A DNA stretch of 64,000 nucleotides, from the NCBI GenBank assembly GCA_951813545.1, contig OX638352.1, positions 2,930,835-2,994,834 on the forward strand, read 5' to 3'. This document shows positions 1-8,433 of the stretch, piece after piece (the first letter of the stretch is position 1; every line of letters starts with the position of its first letter). The notes below the pieces were generated by a model, which was not told where the DNA came from, did not search any database, and saw nothing but the letters and a program-made list of their open reading frames with translations. This DNA is from an uncultured Poribacteria bacterium (GTDB lineage: Bacteria; Poribacteria; WGA-4E; WGA-3G). Both the position numbers and the translations under genes were made by a program.

Positions 1-315
1 AGTGGAAGCAACGACGGGACAATCCGACTGTGGAATACTGCCACGGATGAACTTCTCCTAACCTTTCCAAAACAGCCGAGCGGGGTTGAATCCATCGAAT
101 TCAGTCCTGATGGACAAACAATTGCGAGTGGAAGTGCGGGGGATATCTATATCTCAGATTTAGCCACAGGCAAGCACATAGCAACACTCACTGGACATAG
201 GTCTTGTGTTCACTCTGTTGCGTTTAGTCCTGATGGAAAGATGCTCGCCAGTGGAAGTGACGATAGGACCGTGCTATTATGGGATTTGACGCAAATCCAA
301 CTGCAAAGTGAATAA
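1..315 (+). CDS. WD40 repeat protein, C-terminal fragment
   Basis: The frame is open from base 1 and ends with TAA at 313-315. The start lies outside the window. The roughly 104 visible residues hold about two and a half WD40 blades, with the motifs IRLWNT, FSPDGQTIASGS, LTGHRSC, FSPDGKMLASGSDDRT and LLWDL. WD40 propellers are protein-interaction scaffolds. Relatives at 54113-61626 carry signal peptides, so this one is probably exported too, but its N-terminus is not visible. Unlike three of those relatives it has no dockerin-like tail and ends a few residues after the last blade. Identification as WD40 is secure; its partner is unknown. Confidence 0.9.
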   Translation, partial: SGSNDGTIRLWNTATDELLLTFPKQPSGVESIEFSPDGQTIASGSAGDIYISDLATGKHIATLTGHRSCVHSVAFSPDGKMLASGSDDRTVLLWDLTQIQLQSE

Positions 316-387
316 AACTTACTAAAACTGTGCAGATTGGATGACTTTCAAGGGCATCAAGAAACCTAAAATCACTAAAACATGAGC

Positions 388-440
388 GAAACCCAACATA
401 TTCTCACACCTACAGTGTTGGGTCGTTGGGTTTCACTGTT
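388..440 (+). terminator. Hairpin terminator after the WD40 gene
   Basis: GAAACCCAAC (388-397) pairs perfectly with GTTGGGTTTC (425-434). A smaller alternative stem CAGTG/CACTG is followed by a run of T at about 438-442. It lies between two convergent genes. A similar GTTGGGTTTCGCTGT string recurs near 34293, so the hairpin may come from a dispersed repeat. Confidence 0.5.
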
Positions 441-490
441 TTTACACAAAAGGGACATCGAAAATCAACTCTCCGTGGAAAAATAAAAAA

Positions 491-2440
491 TCATCCGGGT
501 AAGGCACCTTGATAATTTACACCGGTAAATATCCCGATCACCATCCAAAAACCGACGATACCAAACTCACCAATAATAAAACCCATAAATAGCGGTCGGA
601 ACTGCCGATAGTATCCGATACCGCCTGATTTCAGTGCGAGATATTTCAAGAACCAACCCACGCACATACAGGACCAAAGGAAATAGGAGGAGTAAACCGC
701 TCCCATCACATATCCAATTGGGTGAAGTTGCCACCACATAAATTGGCGCTGCATAATCAGTAGAAAGCCGGTGATACCAGCTCCCAAAATCATGCTGTAT
801 GCCTCTCCTAATTTCGGGTCTTTCGGATACTGAATCAGGGAAACCATATGATTGAAATATCTCGGTGATCCGATGAAGGGACCCCTTTGCAGATTTAAGC
901 CGCCTTTTTCATAAATCAAGGGCAACGATGCCGCATAGGAAACACCGATAGCCACAACAATAGCAAGTACCATCGCGCCGAGGATGCTCCTTCGATTTAA
1001 TCGAAGTGGGTCTGCGGCTTTGAATCCATGTAGAACGCTTGGCATCAAAATGCCACCCCAATCGCGCATCATTACGCGTTGAAATCCCAGAAGTGCCAAG
1101 CTGTTTGCATCAACGATTCTTGAACCGGCAATAATTTCAAAATACTCCACAGGATACATCGGTGCTTGGATCAGCAGCATTCCTCCGTTGACCACCATCC
1201 ACGACAACGCGGTGGAAGCAATCAGAAACAACATGATAATACTACAAGCAATCCAAAACGACATCCCAGCGTAGACACAGAGTCCCACGAGTAATAGAAA
1301 ACTGAAAATCGTTCCGAGAACCGCCCATCTATACGGTAACACTTCATCTGAATCGTCAATCGTTGTGGAGGCGGCTGACTCCAGAAATGTTCGCTTCAAG
1401 AGGTCTTTTATATGAGAACGACTGTTAAGCAGAAATGCGAGAACCATAACGACATAGGCAGCCATTGTCTGTCCTCTGGCGGATATCCACGGGCTGATCG
1501 GGATGGCAAAAGCATTGATGATTATGTACTGGAGTTTGAAGAATAGAAAGAAGAACCAGCAACTAAACGATACCTCCATAGCCAGGAAGTATGTTATACC
1601 GATAACGGAGAAATAGAGAAAGAACCGAAATTGGGGCCACCAACCCATTACAATCCATGGACGCTCTGTGAATGGGGTGTACAGGTCATACCGATTCGGA
1701 ATGCGCGGGAGTGCAGGAAAATACTCGTGCAGTCCATTGAGTAGATGAAAGAGGGCAGCGATTCCAAAACCCACCCAGATAAGCCGATTTCTGAACAAAC
1801 TGTTCAGACCAGCGTGCATTGAGGTTTGTTGAACCATCTCTACAGGAACAGTAACGAGTGGAAATATAAACCGTTCGCGTTCTATCCATTGCTTCCTTAA
1901 CACAATCGAGACACAAATTGTCAGTGCATAGAGTAGCAGGATGAAAACTGTCCAGACGATGAGTGGCTTCGCCCAAAGTGCCCAAGGGACAAATGATTCA
2001 CCCTCATAGAAATCGGTAACGGCATGTTCATCCCACACAATTAGCCATTCAGGAAAGTATGGATGAAGCGTTTCTGCCCATTCGTTTTCAGGTGTAGCAA
2101 AATAGACCGGTGCCGCTAAATAGGGAAGTAAATATCCGATCATCCCTTTTGATGGGATTGCTGAACTAACCCCCATCATTACCCATACTATGATTAACTC
2201 GCCCGGATTCAGCACCGCCCGCGGAAATGTCTTTTTTAAAATAGGGTTAACGATTAAGGTGAAAAAAATCAGTGTAAACACTGCCCCCAGAGGGAAATGA
2301 TTACCAGAGATATCTGTCCCTTGGAGGTAGTAGTCGTTATAGGGGGTAATTGCGGTTTGTAGAATGACGAGTGCCAAACCAATCAGAATCGCCCGCACGC
2401 TCATTATTTTTGGCGCAGCTTGCAAGCCAAAACTTGCCAT
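491..2440 (-). CDS. DUF6785/DUF6784-type polytopic membrane protein
   Basis: This is a very hydrophobic protein of about 649 residues with at least a dozen predicted membrane segments, for example at residues 15-35, 50-70 and 160-180, and hydrophobic stretches to the C-terminus. It resembles the DUF6785/DUF6784 family, which is distantly like oligopeptide (OPT) transporters and is common in Poribacteria and Planctomycetes. The substrate is unknown. A GTG four codons upstream (2452) is possible, but the ATG at 2440 has AGGGTGG eight bases before it and is preferred. It is transcribed divergently from the C25-like peptidase gene, and the two are now separated by an insertion sequence. A transport role is inference. 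Confidence 0.75.
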   Translation of the reverse strand: MASFGLQAAPKIMSVRAILIGLALVILQTAITPYNDYYLQGTDISGNHFPLGAVFTLIFFTLIVNPILKKTFPRAVLNPGELIIVWVMMGVSSAIPSKGMIGYLLPYLAAPVYFATPENEWAETLHPYFPEWLIVWDEHAVTDFYEGESFVPWALWAKPLIVWTVFILLLYALTICVSIVLRKQWIERERFIFPLVTVPVEMVQQTSMHAGLNSLFRNRLIWVGFGIAALFHLLNGLHEYFPALPRIPNRYDLYTPFTERPWIVMGWWPQFRFFLYFSVIGITYFLAMEVSFSCWFFFLFFKLQYIIINAFAIPISPWISARGQTMAAYVVMVLAFLLNSRSHIKDLLKRTFLESAASTTIDDSDEVLPYRWAVLGTIFSFLLLVGLCVYAGMSFWIACSIIMLFLIASTALSWMVVNGGMLLIQAPMYPVEYFEIIAGSRIVDANSLALLGFQRVMMRDWGGILMPSVLHGFKAADPLRLNRRSILGAMVLAIVVAIGVSYAASLPLIYEKGGLNLQRGPFIGSPRYFNHMVSLIQYPKDPKLGEAYSMILGAGITGFLLIMQRQFMWWQLHPIGYVMGAVYSSYFLWSCMCVGWFLKYLALKSGGIGYYRQFRPLFMGFIIGEFGIVGFWMVIGIFTGVNYQGALPG

Positions 2441-2489
2441 AGAAAAGTCCACCCTATTTACTTCTTGCAGCTAAGAATCCTTGTGAATC

Positions 2490-2518
2490 ATTCTATCAAA
2501 TCTCTCCTTTTCGCTTAA
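2490..2518 (-). promoter_or_regulatory. Putative sigma-70-type promoter for the DUF6785 gene
   Basis: On the minus strand TTAAGC (2518-2513) and TAGAAT (2495-2490) are separated by exactly 17 bases. The -10 box is good and the -35 box weak. A near-identical block of about 38 bases lies upstream of the aldo/keto reductase gene at 30521-30549, which supports this as a real promoter module. Confidence 0.5.
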
Positions 2519-2525
2519 GGAAAAT

Positions 2526-2535
2526 CTTGAGAGGT
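2526..2535. repeat. Left target-site duplication of the ISAs1-like element
   Basis: CTTGAGAGGT directly abuts the left inverted repeat and is repeated exactly at 3878-3887, just outside the right inverted repeat. Ten bases fits the target duplications made by the ISAs1 family. Confidence 0.93.
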
Positions 2536-2560
2536 CAGGGTCATTCAATTTTAAGATTTC

Positions 2561-3739
2561 TCATTTTATGATGTTAACTGCGAGTATAGGTTTTGCGGCG
2601 AAAAGTTGAAGTGCGTCGGTGATTTTAGTATGTCCAGTGAATCGTAAGACGGAGATTGCGGTGTTTCGCAAAGCTGCCATGACTTGGGGGAGCACACCTG
2701 TTCTGACGGTTGAGGCGTCCTCTTGAAAGACGGCATCTCGGATCCAATGGAGTTTATTCTCAATCGTCCAGTGTTGGCGTCGGAGTTTGAGCAAGTCAGC
2801 TGCCGAGGCGCGTTCAGGTGATAGACTCGTGATGCCATACTGCACGTGGAAACCCTTGACGTGTGCGGTGCTTTTCTGTTTCTGGTGTGTGGTGTATTGA
2901 TAAACTTGTTGTAGCCCCGGCCAGTCGGTATGTTCGGTCAAGAGAGTGCTTGTGGTGAGGGTGCGAGTGGTAATCCTGCCTTTTGCGTCTTCTGTATTCG
3001 TATACGTTTGAAGATGTGCGCCGACTTCTGCGTGAAGATTTTCAAACCGGCGGTGTTCCACTTCGGGTGGATCTGTTTCATCCAAGGGTTCAAAGAGGTC
3101 TCGAATATCCTCATATAACTGCTTCTGATTCGCTTTGACGGGGAGGCAGTAATCTGCTTGAGCATCAAGGATTTGTTGACAGAACTTACGTTGGGTCAAA
3201 AGTGCGTCCGTTGTGATGACGAGACCTGAGACATCAAACGCTTTCAAGAGTTCAATGGAAACAGGGATTTCATTGCTCTTTTCACTCACCGCACATTCTG
3301 CGACAGGGATGCCTAACTCATGAAAGACGGCTGCGAGCAGATGGGTCCTGCGGGCATCTTCGGGATGACTGTTGCCTAAGGTTTTACCATCTATCGCAAG
3401 TCCCTTCAAGTTAGATGTGGAAATGCGCAAACTTGCTAAAGTCTGTGTCGTCCACTGCGTGAGCGTCTTTTCTACAGTGGCGATGTCAAGACGCCGATAG
3501 AGATAATGAAACGTTGATGCCGCCGGGGTTTGTTTCGCCGTGAACCCCAAGGCGTTTCGAAGGCAAGGGTGGAGCCGCGCCCATTTGGCAAGCTGTGTAT
3601 AGCTGCGTTGACCACACAAGAGACCGACAACCGTGAGCGCAAGCATCGAGGCTAACGGATGCCGGAGCCCTTTTTTCTTGCGGGGATCTGGCACTTCTGC
3701 TAACATATCAACTAAGTGGCAGGAAGAAGTTCTTGTCAT
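2561..3739 (-). CDS. ISAs1-family DDE transposase
   Basis: The 392-residue protein belongs to the ISAs1 (H-repeat-associated) transposase family. It has the N-terminal signature VPDPRKKKGLRHPLASMLAL, and likely acidic catalytic residues in LAIDGKTLG (first Asp), VITTDALLT (second Asp) and WTIENKLHWIRD (Glu). The length is normal for the family and the frame is unbroken. The start ATG has GAGGTG five bases upstream. This ribosome-binding site lies inside a hairpin that a transcript entering from outside would form (3739-3778). The enzyme should cut at the CAGGGTCATT ends of its own element. Confidence 0.95.
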   Translation of the reverse strand: MTRTSSCHLVDMLAEVPDPRKKKGLRHPLASMLALTVVGLLCGQRSYTQLAKWARLHPCLRNALGFTAKQTPAASTFHYLYRRLDIATVEKTLTQWTTQTLASLRISTSNLKGLAIDGKTLGNSHPEDARRTHLLAAVFHELGIPVAECAVSEKSNEIPVSIELLKAFDVSGLVITTDALLTQRKFCQQILDAQADYCLPVKANQKQLYEDIRDLFEPLDETDPPEVEHRRFENLHAEVGAHLQTYTNTEDAKGRITTRTLTTSTLLTEHTDWPGLQQVYQYTTHQKQKSTAHVKGFHVQYGITSLSPERASAADLLKLRRQHWTIENKLHWIRDAVFQEDASTVRTGVLPQVMAALRNTAISVLRFTGHTKITDALQLFAAKPILAVNIIK

Positions 3740-3778
3740 ACTTCACCTCAAAAGTGTGCTACTTTTTATGGTGAAGTA
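3739..3778 (-). promoter_or_regulatory. Stem hiding the transposase ribosome-binding site
   Basis: GGTGAAGTA at 3770-3778 is the exact reverse complement of TACTTCACC at 3739-3747. The latter covers the transposase ribosome-binding site and reaches the start codon. RNA that reads in from the flanking chromosome would fold and hide the site, while RNA started inside the element would lack the distal arm. Insertion sequences commonly limit transposition in this way, but here it is inferred from the sequence only. Confidence 0.55.
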
Positions 3779-3780
3779 TA

Positions 3781-3814
3781 GCAGAAGTCGCGTGAAATGT
3801 CACGCGACTTCTGC
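3781..3814. terminator. Perfect 15-bp hairpin inside the IS, upstream of the transposase
   Basis: GCAGAAGTCGCGTGA (3781-3795) and its exact complement (3800-3814) are separated by four bases. No T-run follows on the minus strand. The position, between the right end and the transposase gene, suits a block on transcription entering the element. It could also be a binding or folding site used in transposition. Confidence 0.5.
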
Positions 3815-3877
3815 TTATCTGAAGTATTAACACCCGTGAAAAATATAACACAAAAAACCTACAATTGAATGACCCTG

Positions 3878-3887
3878 CTTGAGAGGT
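3878..3887. repeat. Right target-site duplication of the ISAs1-like element
   Basis: This is CTTGAGAGGT, identical to 2526-2535. It lies ten bases before the -35 box of the promoter at 3897-3925. Confidence 0.93.
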
Positions 3888-3896
3888 AATCCAGAC

Positions 3897-3925
3897 TTGA
3901 AGAATCATCGTTAAACTGGTATACT
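3897..3925 (+). promoter_or_regulatory. Sigma-70-type promoter for the C25-like peptidase gene
   Basis: TTGAAG (3897-3902) and TATACT (3920-3925) are separated by 17 bases, close to consensus. The predicted start of transcription near 3932 leaves a leader of about 140 bases before the ATG at 4071. The IS right end is 19 bases upstream, so the insertion may have removed upstream control sequence. Confidence 0.65.
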
Positions 3926-4070
3926 AACAGCGTGAAATCACCCTAATCGAGGGTATTTATTGTAACATCCATAATCAGTGATACACCCTTGACCGACAAC
4001 TCATAAAATTCACCTACTCGTCAAATGAAAGCACAACGGAATGCGAATAATAGCATGACAAGGAGATTCC

Positions 4071-5747
4071 ATGCGTCGTAGAGATTTTTTAATTAACAGC
4101 AGTACCGCGTTAGCCGGGTTGGTCGTTGCTAACAACGCTCTTTACTCACAAATAATCTCAAATAGTGAAAAGAAAAACACGGAGACTCCGATGAAGACAC
4201 TGATACTAACAAATATGAAGGCACTTACAGCATCCTATCCTCAAGAGGTGTTGGGTATCCAACAGGCGATCGAAGCATTTGCCCATGTGCATAACGCTGA
4301 AGTTCTCGACATCGATCAGGCTTACGAGACAAAGACCGGACAGCATATTTCAGTACCAGCGTATCCCAACGCCAGACTGACAACAATAGCAAAGGAAATC
4401 AAAAATGAAATCACCTCACGAACCGGCGGACAACTGGATCTTCTCATATTGGTAGGAGATGAATCCGTTATTCCAATGTGGGAAGTCAATGTGGATGGGA
4501 CACCCCTCCACACCGATTCTTTCTACGCGGACTTAGACGGTGACGGTCTTCTAGAGGTTGCTACAACACGGGTGCTTGGAAATCCTGAAGCGATGCAGCG
4601 ACAACTCAGCGAAACTGCCGAAAGCGGTGGGCCGGAGGCGACGATTCTCTGTTCGGAGGATACACGTATACATCTGGAAACCCAGCGGTTTCTCGATGCA
4701 CTTGCTCAACAAGGACACGAGGTCGCTGTACTCGGAAGAGGTGGCGCAGAACGTCTACCGCAATCTGATCTAATTATCCATTTCGGGCATGGAAGCCCTA
4801 AACGGCTGAGCAATCGATTTGGTGAATCTTTTGTGTCAGCGAAAAGCATGCCGATGTTGCCGCGTCATCCGATTGCGATCGTTGATGGATGCGCGACTAC
4901 ACCACCCGGTTCAGCGTTGTTACGTGCGTTTTTGAACAATGGTGGTCGTGCCTATCTTGGCAGTACCGCGACCGTCTGGGGAATGATTCCAGCACGTTAC
5001 ACCAATCAGTTAGTGATGCACTTTCTGGACGCTTACGAAGCACACCCGGAATGGACCCTGGCGAAATTACTCACCGTAGCACGCGCCGAATATGCCAGTG
5101 TGGCGCGCCTTCCCGAAATATTATTGGAACTTGAACGGACAGAAACTATCAACGTCGATGGAGATATGGAGACACACCTGATGACCTTCTTAGAATGGCA
5201 CGCCTATGGGACACCTTTTGCTCGCCTACATCAAGGAGACGCTCAGTCAGTCTTTGTCAAGCAGCCTTTGGTCGAAACAGCGACATCTCTGAAGGCAGCG
5301 GAGCAAAACGCTGTCGAAGCAACCTTCGACTTAGCAGGGGAGGACGGTCAACCAATCCTCTTTCTCCGCGCAGATTGGTTGAATTCAATTTCATCTTCGC
5401 TTATGCTTCGGATTCATCAAAATGGGGAGATACTTCACGAGTTGAAAGGAGACGAACACATTATCTATCAGCGCATTGAAGATATTTGTGTCGGTGGTTA
5501 TATCAATGGAGATATGTATCACGCTTATTGGTTATTACCGCTACAGAGAAAGAACGGTCAAAACCGTATACGCATTGAAGTTGGGAACGCTGCTGCTCTT
5601 GCCCCGCTTTTTAACGTGATTCGGACCCGCCAAAACCAAGTACGAGGTGAACAGGTGAACCCAGAGATGAAATTGCGTGTTTTACCGGAGTCTGTAATAG
5701 AAATTTGGCCCGAGTGGGAGACCATTGGACCACCTCAGGCGGAATAA
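4071..5747 (+). CDS. Exported caspase-fold (gingipain C25-like) peptidase
   Basis: The 558-residue protein begins MRRRDFLINSSTALAGLVVA, a twin-arginine-like export signal. Residues 120-310 resemble the C25 (gingipain) caspase fold. LILVGDESVIP and DSFYADLDGDGLLEVATTR match the family's metal/Asp-rich strand region. The likely catalytic His is H240 in IHFGHGSP, and the likely nucleophile is C274 in VDGCAT. A beta-rich C-terminal part (about 390-558) may be an immunoglobulin-like domain. C25 enzymes cut after Arg or Lys and some mature surface proteins; the substrate here is unknown. The ribosome-binding site AAGGAG precedes the ATG by five bases. It is a single-gene unit with its own promoter. 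Confidence 0.8.
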   Translation: MRRRDFLINSSTALAGLVVANNALYSQIISNSEKKNTETPMKTLILTNMKALTASYPQEVLGIQQAIEAFAHVHNAEVLDIDQAYETKTGQHISVPAYPNARLTTIAKEIKNEITSRTGGQLDLLILVGDESVIPMWEVNVDGTPLHTDSFYADLDGDGLLEVATTRVLGNPEAMQRQLSETAESGGPEATILCSEDTRIHLETQRFLDALAQQGHEVAVLGRGGAERLPQSDLIIHFGHGSPKRLSNRFGESFVSAKSMPMLPRHPIAIVDGCATTPPGSALLRAFLNNGGRAYLGSTATVWGMIPARYTNQLVMHFLDAYEAHPEWTLAKLLTVARAEYASVARLPEILLELERTETINVDGDMETHLMTFLEWHAYGTPFARLHQGDAQSVFVKQPLVETATSLKAAEQNAVEATFDLAGEDGQPILFLRADWLNSISSSLMLRIHQNGEILHELKGDEHIIYQRIEDICVGGYINGDMYHAYWLLPLQRKNGQNRIRIEVGNAAALAPLFNVIRTRQNQVRGEQVNPEMKLRVLPESVIEIWPEWETIGPPQAE

Positions 5748-5772
5748 TTGTTAGAGGCACGACTGTCAATCT

Positions 5773-5800
5773 AAGAGGTTTCGTTTAGAAGAAACCTCTT
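5773..5800. terminator. Bidirectional hairpin between convergent genes
   Basis: AAGAGGTTTC (5773-5782) pairs exactly with GAAACCTCTT (5791-5800) across an eight-base loop. It sits between the stops of the converging C25-like gene and the 821-residue gene. There is no strong T-run, so termination is likely but not certain. Confidence 0.55.
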
Positions 5801-5815
5801 ACAACGAATAACTAT

Positions 5816-8281
5816 CTACGGATTATCACCGAACGTCGGTTCTTTCGCTGGGCGGACCACCCACTCTTCAAAGGCTGCTTTAAACGATTCTGTCATATCT
5901 CCGAAGTAGAGATGCTGGATACTGTCAACCGGAAGTACTATCTCTCCATAGATTGACGAGTTTCCCAATAACTTGTCATCTTTGACTTCAAGCGGCTCAA
6001 AATCGAAAATTGAACCATCGGTTAATCTGACGGAGATCTCAGACTGAACAGCTGTTAGTTGTTGGCTGTCGGCTGTCGGGGGAAGCGGGTTTTGTTCTTT
6101 CTGACTGTTGACCTCTGGCTGCTGATCGCTATCATTACTGACATCAACGACCCGCGCCACCCGGTTTATAGGAACGGAAAACTGCCGCAGCTTTGAATCA
6201 AACTGAATTGCCCACCCGTTGAAGCCCACCAGTTTCCCCCGCTTCATATCACCGTTCTCTGCGATCAAGATGTGGCTTGGCGGGTTGTCGCGACTGAAGC
6301 GCGGCACGGTTAACGCACGCTCCAGTTTTACGTCCAATTTGTGATGTTTGGATTCGCCATGATTAAGTACCCATTCGTCTAAATTCTGGTCTGGACGGAT
6401 TTCTATCTCTTTGCCATCTATTAAGACCCTTATTTCGCCATTTTGCAACTTGACGTTATTAGGATCTAGCACCACAAAGCCTTCCGGCGGGATCTCTCCG
6501 TTCCATTCAACCTCTTGGATTTTGACAACATTTTTAACCCCGTCCGCTCCGTTTCCGAAAACAAAGGAATTGCCGATCCTTGTCGAGTGTGTCCTACCGA
6601 TGTTTGTTGCTTGTGTTCTGCCGGAGAACTCAAGTGCTTTCACGTACGCCGGATCAATAAGCTGCGCACTGATAAAAGGCGACTGAAAACTGACCTCCGT
6701 TTCACTATACGACGAGATTTGACACGGGATACTCTCTCCGTTTTTCAGATGCAATACATGAGGGAATTTCGACCTGTCAAGGGGCCACGTCTTCGATGCG
6801 CGTCTGTTGTTCCGTTCTATGTGAGCTGTCCGAGTGTCCGCCAGTCGTACTGCCTCCAACGCACCAACCGGTTGCCATCGAATGAACGATCCATCCTTCC
6901 CATCGAATAGCGCGCGACCCCGGAGATTCCCAGATGGGTAAAACAATTTGTCTTCGACTTCGACCCGTCCACGAGTCTCAGAACTACTGAGTTCTACACG
7001 AAGCACTGATGCACCAGCAAACGCGCAGCTTACTGGTTCATCTGCGAACGCTGTCTGCAATCTCAGACTATCAGGGGCCACTTGCACAATCTTACCGCGC
7101 AAAACCGCACTATCCGGATATGTCATGGCAACGGGATGCTCCATTTCAACTAACGCAGAACCTGGTTGAACAACGCGGTCGATTTGTTGGATATCGATGT
7201 CATGTCGAACGCCATCTTCATCAACGACATAGGCACTTTCTTTATTAGCAAACAGTTTACCGTAAACAACCTGCCCGTTCATCATGTGGATCCGTGGTTT
7301 GGAAGAATCGACTTGCTGTTTTGTAGAATCAGTAGACTGTTGATAGACTCTCAACCGCTGCACCGTCAGGTTTTGACCTCGGTTATAGATATACACACCG
7401 GATTCCTCGACCGTCTGCTTGACACCGTCCAATTTCAGCAGCAAATTGCCAGCAAAATCAAAAACCCCCAAGACATCGGTGTCACCATCATAAGTAAGTC
7501 GCAAACGAAAGTTTCGTCGATCCGGCTCGATCGTCAATACTGGCTCGAATAGTGTGCCTTGAACGACCACTAGTTCGTTAACCCAGGTTTCCAACCGCAA
7601 TGACTCATATAGGTTTTTCCCAAGCGCAAAAACAAAACCGGGAGGACGCGTAGCAGATGCTAATTCCAGGTCAATCTCAAAGTGCTGGGGCCAGTCAAGT
7701 GCGTGGAAGATTTTCGCCTTGACTTTATCTGTCCGCGGATGACCGCTGCGATCCGCATACCACTCAGATCGCGCATCTCCACCAAACAGAAGCTTAGGCG
7801 CGTTCTCATTCCTTTTGGGCAATTTCCAATTCGTCAATTGGGAACCGTCGAAGACAAGATTCGGATGCATACGACGTTCAAGGGTATAAATCGCTGCACG
7901 TTTCACCCGAAACCGACCGTGCCGTTCGCTGGAAAAGAGAAAGGTGTCGTCATCCGAATCAACGATGTCAGCCATCCAAACATCCCCTGATACGGTGGCG
8001 ACGCGGAAAGCCTCCGTTACTGGTTCGGATTGCTTTGGGAAAATAACCGAATCCAATACACTGATATCAACGACCAGATCATCCGAAAAGTGGGGCGATG
8101 CCCAACGGATCACTCCAGATGTACTCTCCAACAGTTTACCGGGAAGAACATCGCCATTTTTCCAGCGCAATTTTTGTGTATAGGCTTGCGAAGTTTCTGT
8201 TTCCTGAGCCTGTGTCATGAGAGTCCACAACACCGTCAATGCAGCGACAGCAACAAATAGCCTTTTCAGATTCCATTGCAT
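5816..8281 (-). CDS. Large exported protein, distal gene of the MoxR/VWA block
   Basis: This 821-residue protein has an N-terminal signal peptide (RLFVAVAALTVLWTLMTQAQ). The rest is beta-rich, with repeated LRWKNGDVLPGKLLE / VLHLKNGESIPCQISSYS-like segments near residues 40, 335 and 520. These look like small repeated beta modules. A stretch around 155-310 (LVFDGSQLTNWKLP onward) resembles a concanavalin-like (DUF1080/LamG type) domain. I do not recognise a catalytic site. Residues about 715-745 are low-complexity (Gln/Asp/Pro-rich) and are encoded by an inserted heptamer repeat (6055-6140). The ATG has AAGGAG seven bases upstream. Similar proteins accompany MoxR clusters in Planctomycetes; function unknown. 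Confidence 0.7.
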   Translation of the reverse strand: MQWNLKRLFVAVAALTVLWTLMTQAQETETSQAYTQKLRWKNGDVLPGKLLESTSGVIRWASPHFSDDLVVDISVLDSVIFPKQSEPVTEAFRVATVSGDVWMADIVDSDDDTFLFSSERHGRFRVKRAAIYTLERRMHPNLVFDGSQLTNWKLPKRNENAPKLLFGGDARSEWYADRSGHPRTDKVKAKIFHALDWPQHFEIDLELASATRPPGFVFALGKNLYESLRLETWVNELVVVQGTLFEPVLTIEPDRRNFRLRLTYDGDTDVLGVFDFAGNLLLKLDGVKQTVEESGVYIYNRGQNLTVQRLRVYQQSTDSTKQQVDSSKPRIHMMNGQVVYGKLFANKESAYVVDEDGVRHDIDIQQIDRVVQPGSALVEMEHPVAMTYPDSAVLRGKIVQVAPDSLRLQTAFADEPVSCAFAGASVLRVELSSSETRGRVEVEDKLFYPSGNLRGRALFDGKDGSFIRWQPVGALEAVRLADTRTAHIERNNRRASKTWPLDRSKFPHVLHLKNGESIPCQISSYSETEVSFQSPFISAQLIDPAYVKALEFSGRTQATNIGRTHSTRIGNSFVFGNGADGVKNVVKIQEVEWNGEIPPEGFVVLDPNNVKLQNGEIRVLIDGKEIEIRPDQNLDEWVLNHGESKHHKLDVKLERALTVPRFSRDNPPSHILIAENGDMKRGKLVGFNGWAIQFDSKLRQFSVPINRVARVVDVSNDSDQQPEVNSQKEQNPLPPTADSQQLTAVQSEISVRLTDGSIFDFEPLEVKDDKLLGNSSIYGEIVLPVDSIQHLYFGDMTESFKAAFEEWVVRPAKEPTFGDNP
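6055..6140. repeat. Heptamer-repeat hairpin inserted in a coding region
   Basis: Heptamers such as TTGTTGG and CTGTCGG run at about 6055-6080. A complementary-type arm (CTGACTG, CTGGCTG, CTGATCG) follows at 6107-6135. The arms match the intergenic heptamer elements described elsewhere in this window, but here they lie in frame inside the 821-residue gene and encode a Gln/Asp/Pro-rich linker. Confidence 0.6.
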
Positions 8282-8301
8282 TGTATCTCTCCTTTTTTTA
8301 G

Positions 8302-8432
8302 GGTTATCGGTTATCGGAAGAAAGGTTGTCAGTTATTGGTTATCAGTTGTCAGTAACAAGAGAAACTTGTGGCTGGCACGAACATCTCTTTAACCGAAAA
8401 CTGAAGACCGAGAACTATTCCTCTGACAACCA
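8302..8432. repeat. Heptamer inverted-arm repeat, intergenic
   Basis: Degenerate tandem heptamers (GTTATCG, TTGTCAG, TTATTGG, TTATCAG) occupy about 8302-8355. A reverse-complement-type arm (AACTGAAGACCGAGAACT, then CTGACAACC) occupies 8397-8432. The two arms could pair into a long imperfect hairpin between the cyclase-fold gene and the 821-residue gene. Confidence 0.6.
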
Positions 8433-8433
8433 T

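Larger units (their letters stand above)
2536..3877. mobile_element. Intact ISAs1-family insertion sequence
   Basis: The element is 1342 bases long. Its ends are CAGGGTCATTCAATT at 2536-2550 and the exact reverse complement at 3863-3877. It is flanked by the perfect 10-base duplication CTTGAGAGGT (2526-2535 and 3878-3887). It carries one full-length transposase gene on the minus strand (2561-3739) and a right-hand region (3740-3862) with two hairpins that look like control structures. Intact ends, an exact duplication and an unbroken gene indicate a recent, possibly still active, insertion. It landed between the divergent DUF6785 and C25-like genes without breaking either. Confidence 0.95.

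Noticed and set aside
3781..3814. Ordinary intrinsic terminator of the transposase
   Set aside because: It lies upstream, not downstream, of the transposase gene and has no T-run, so a control role is more likely.
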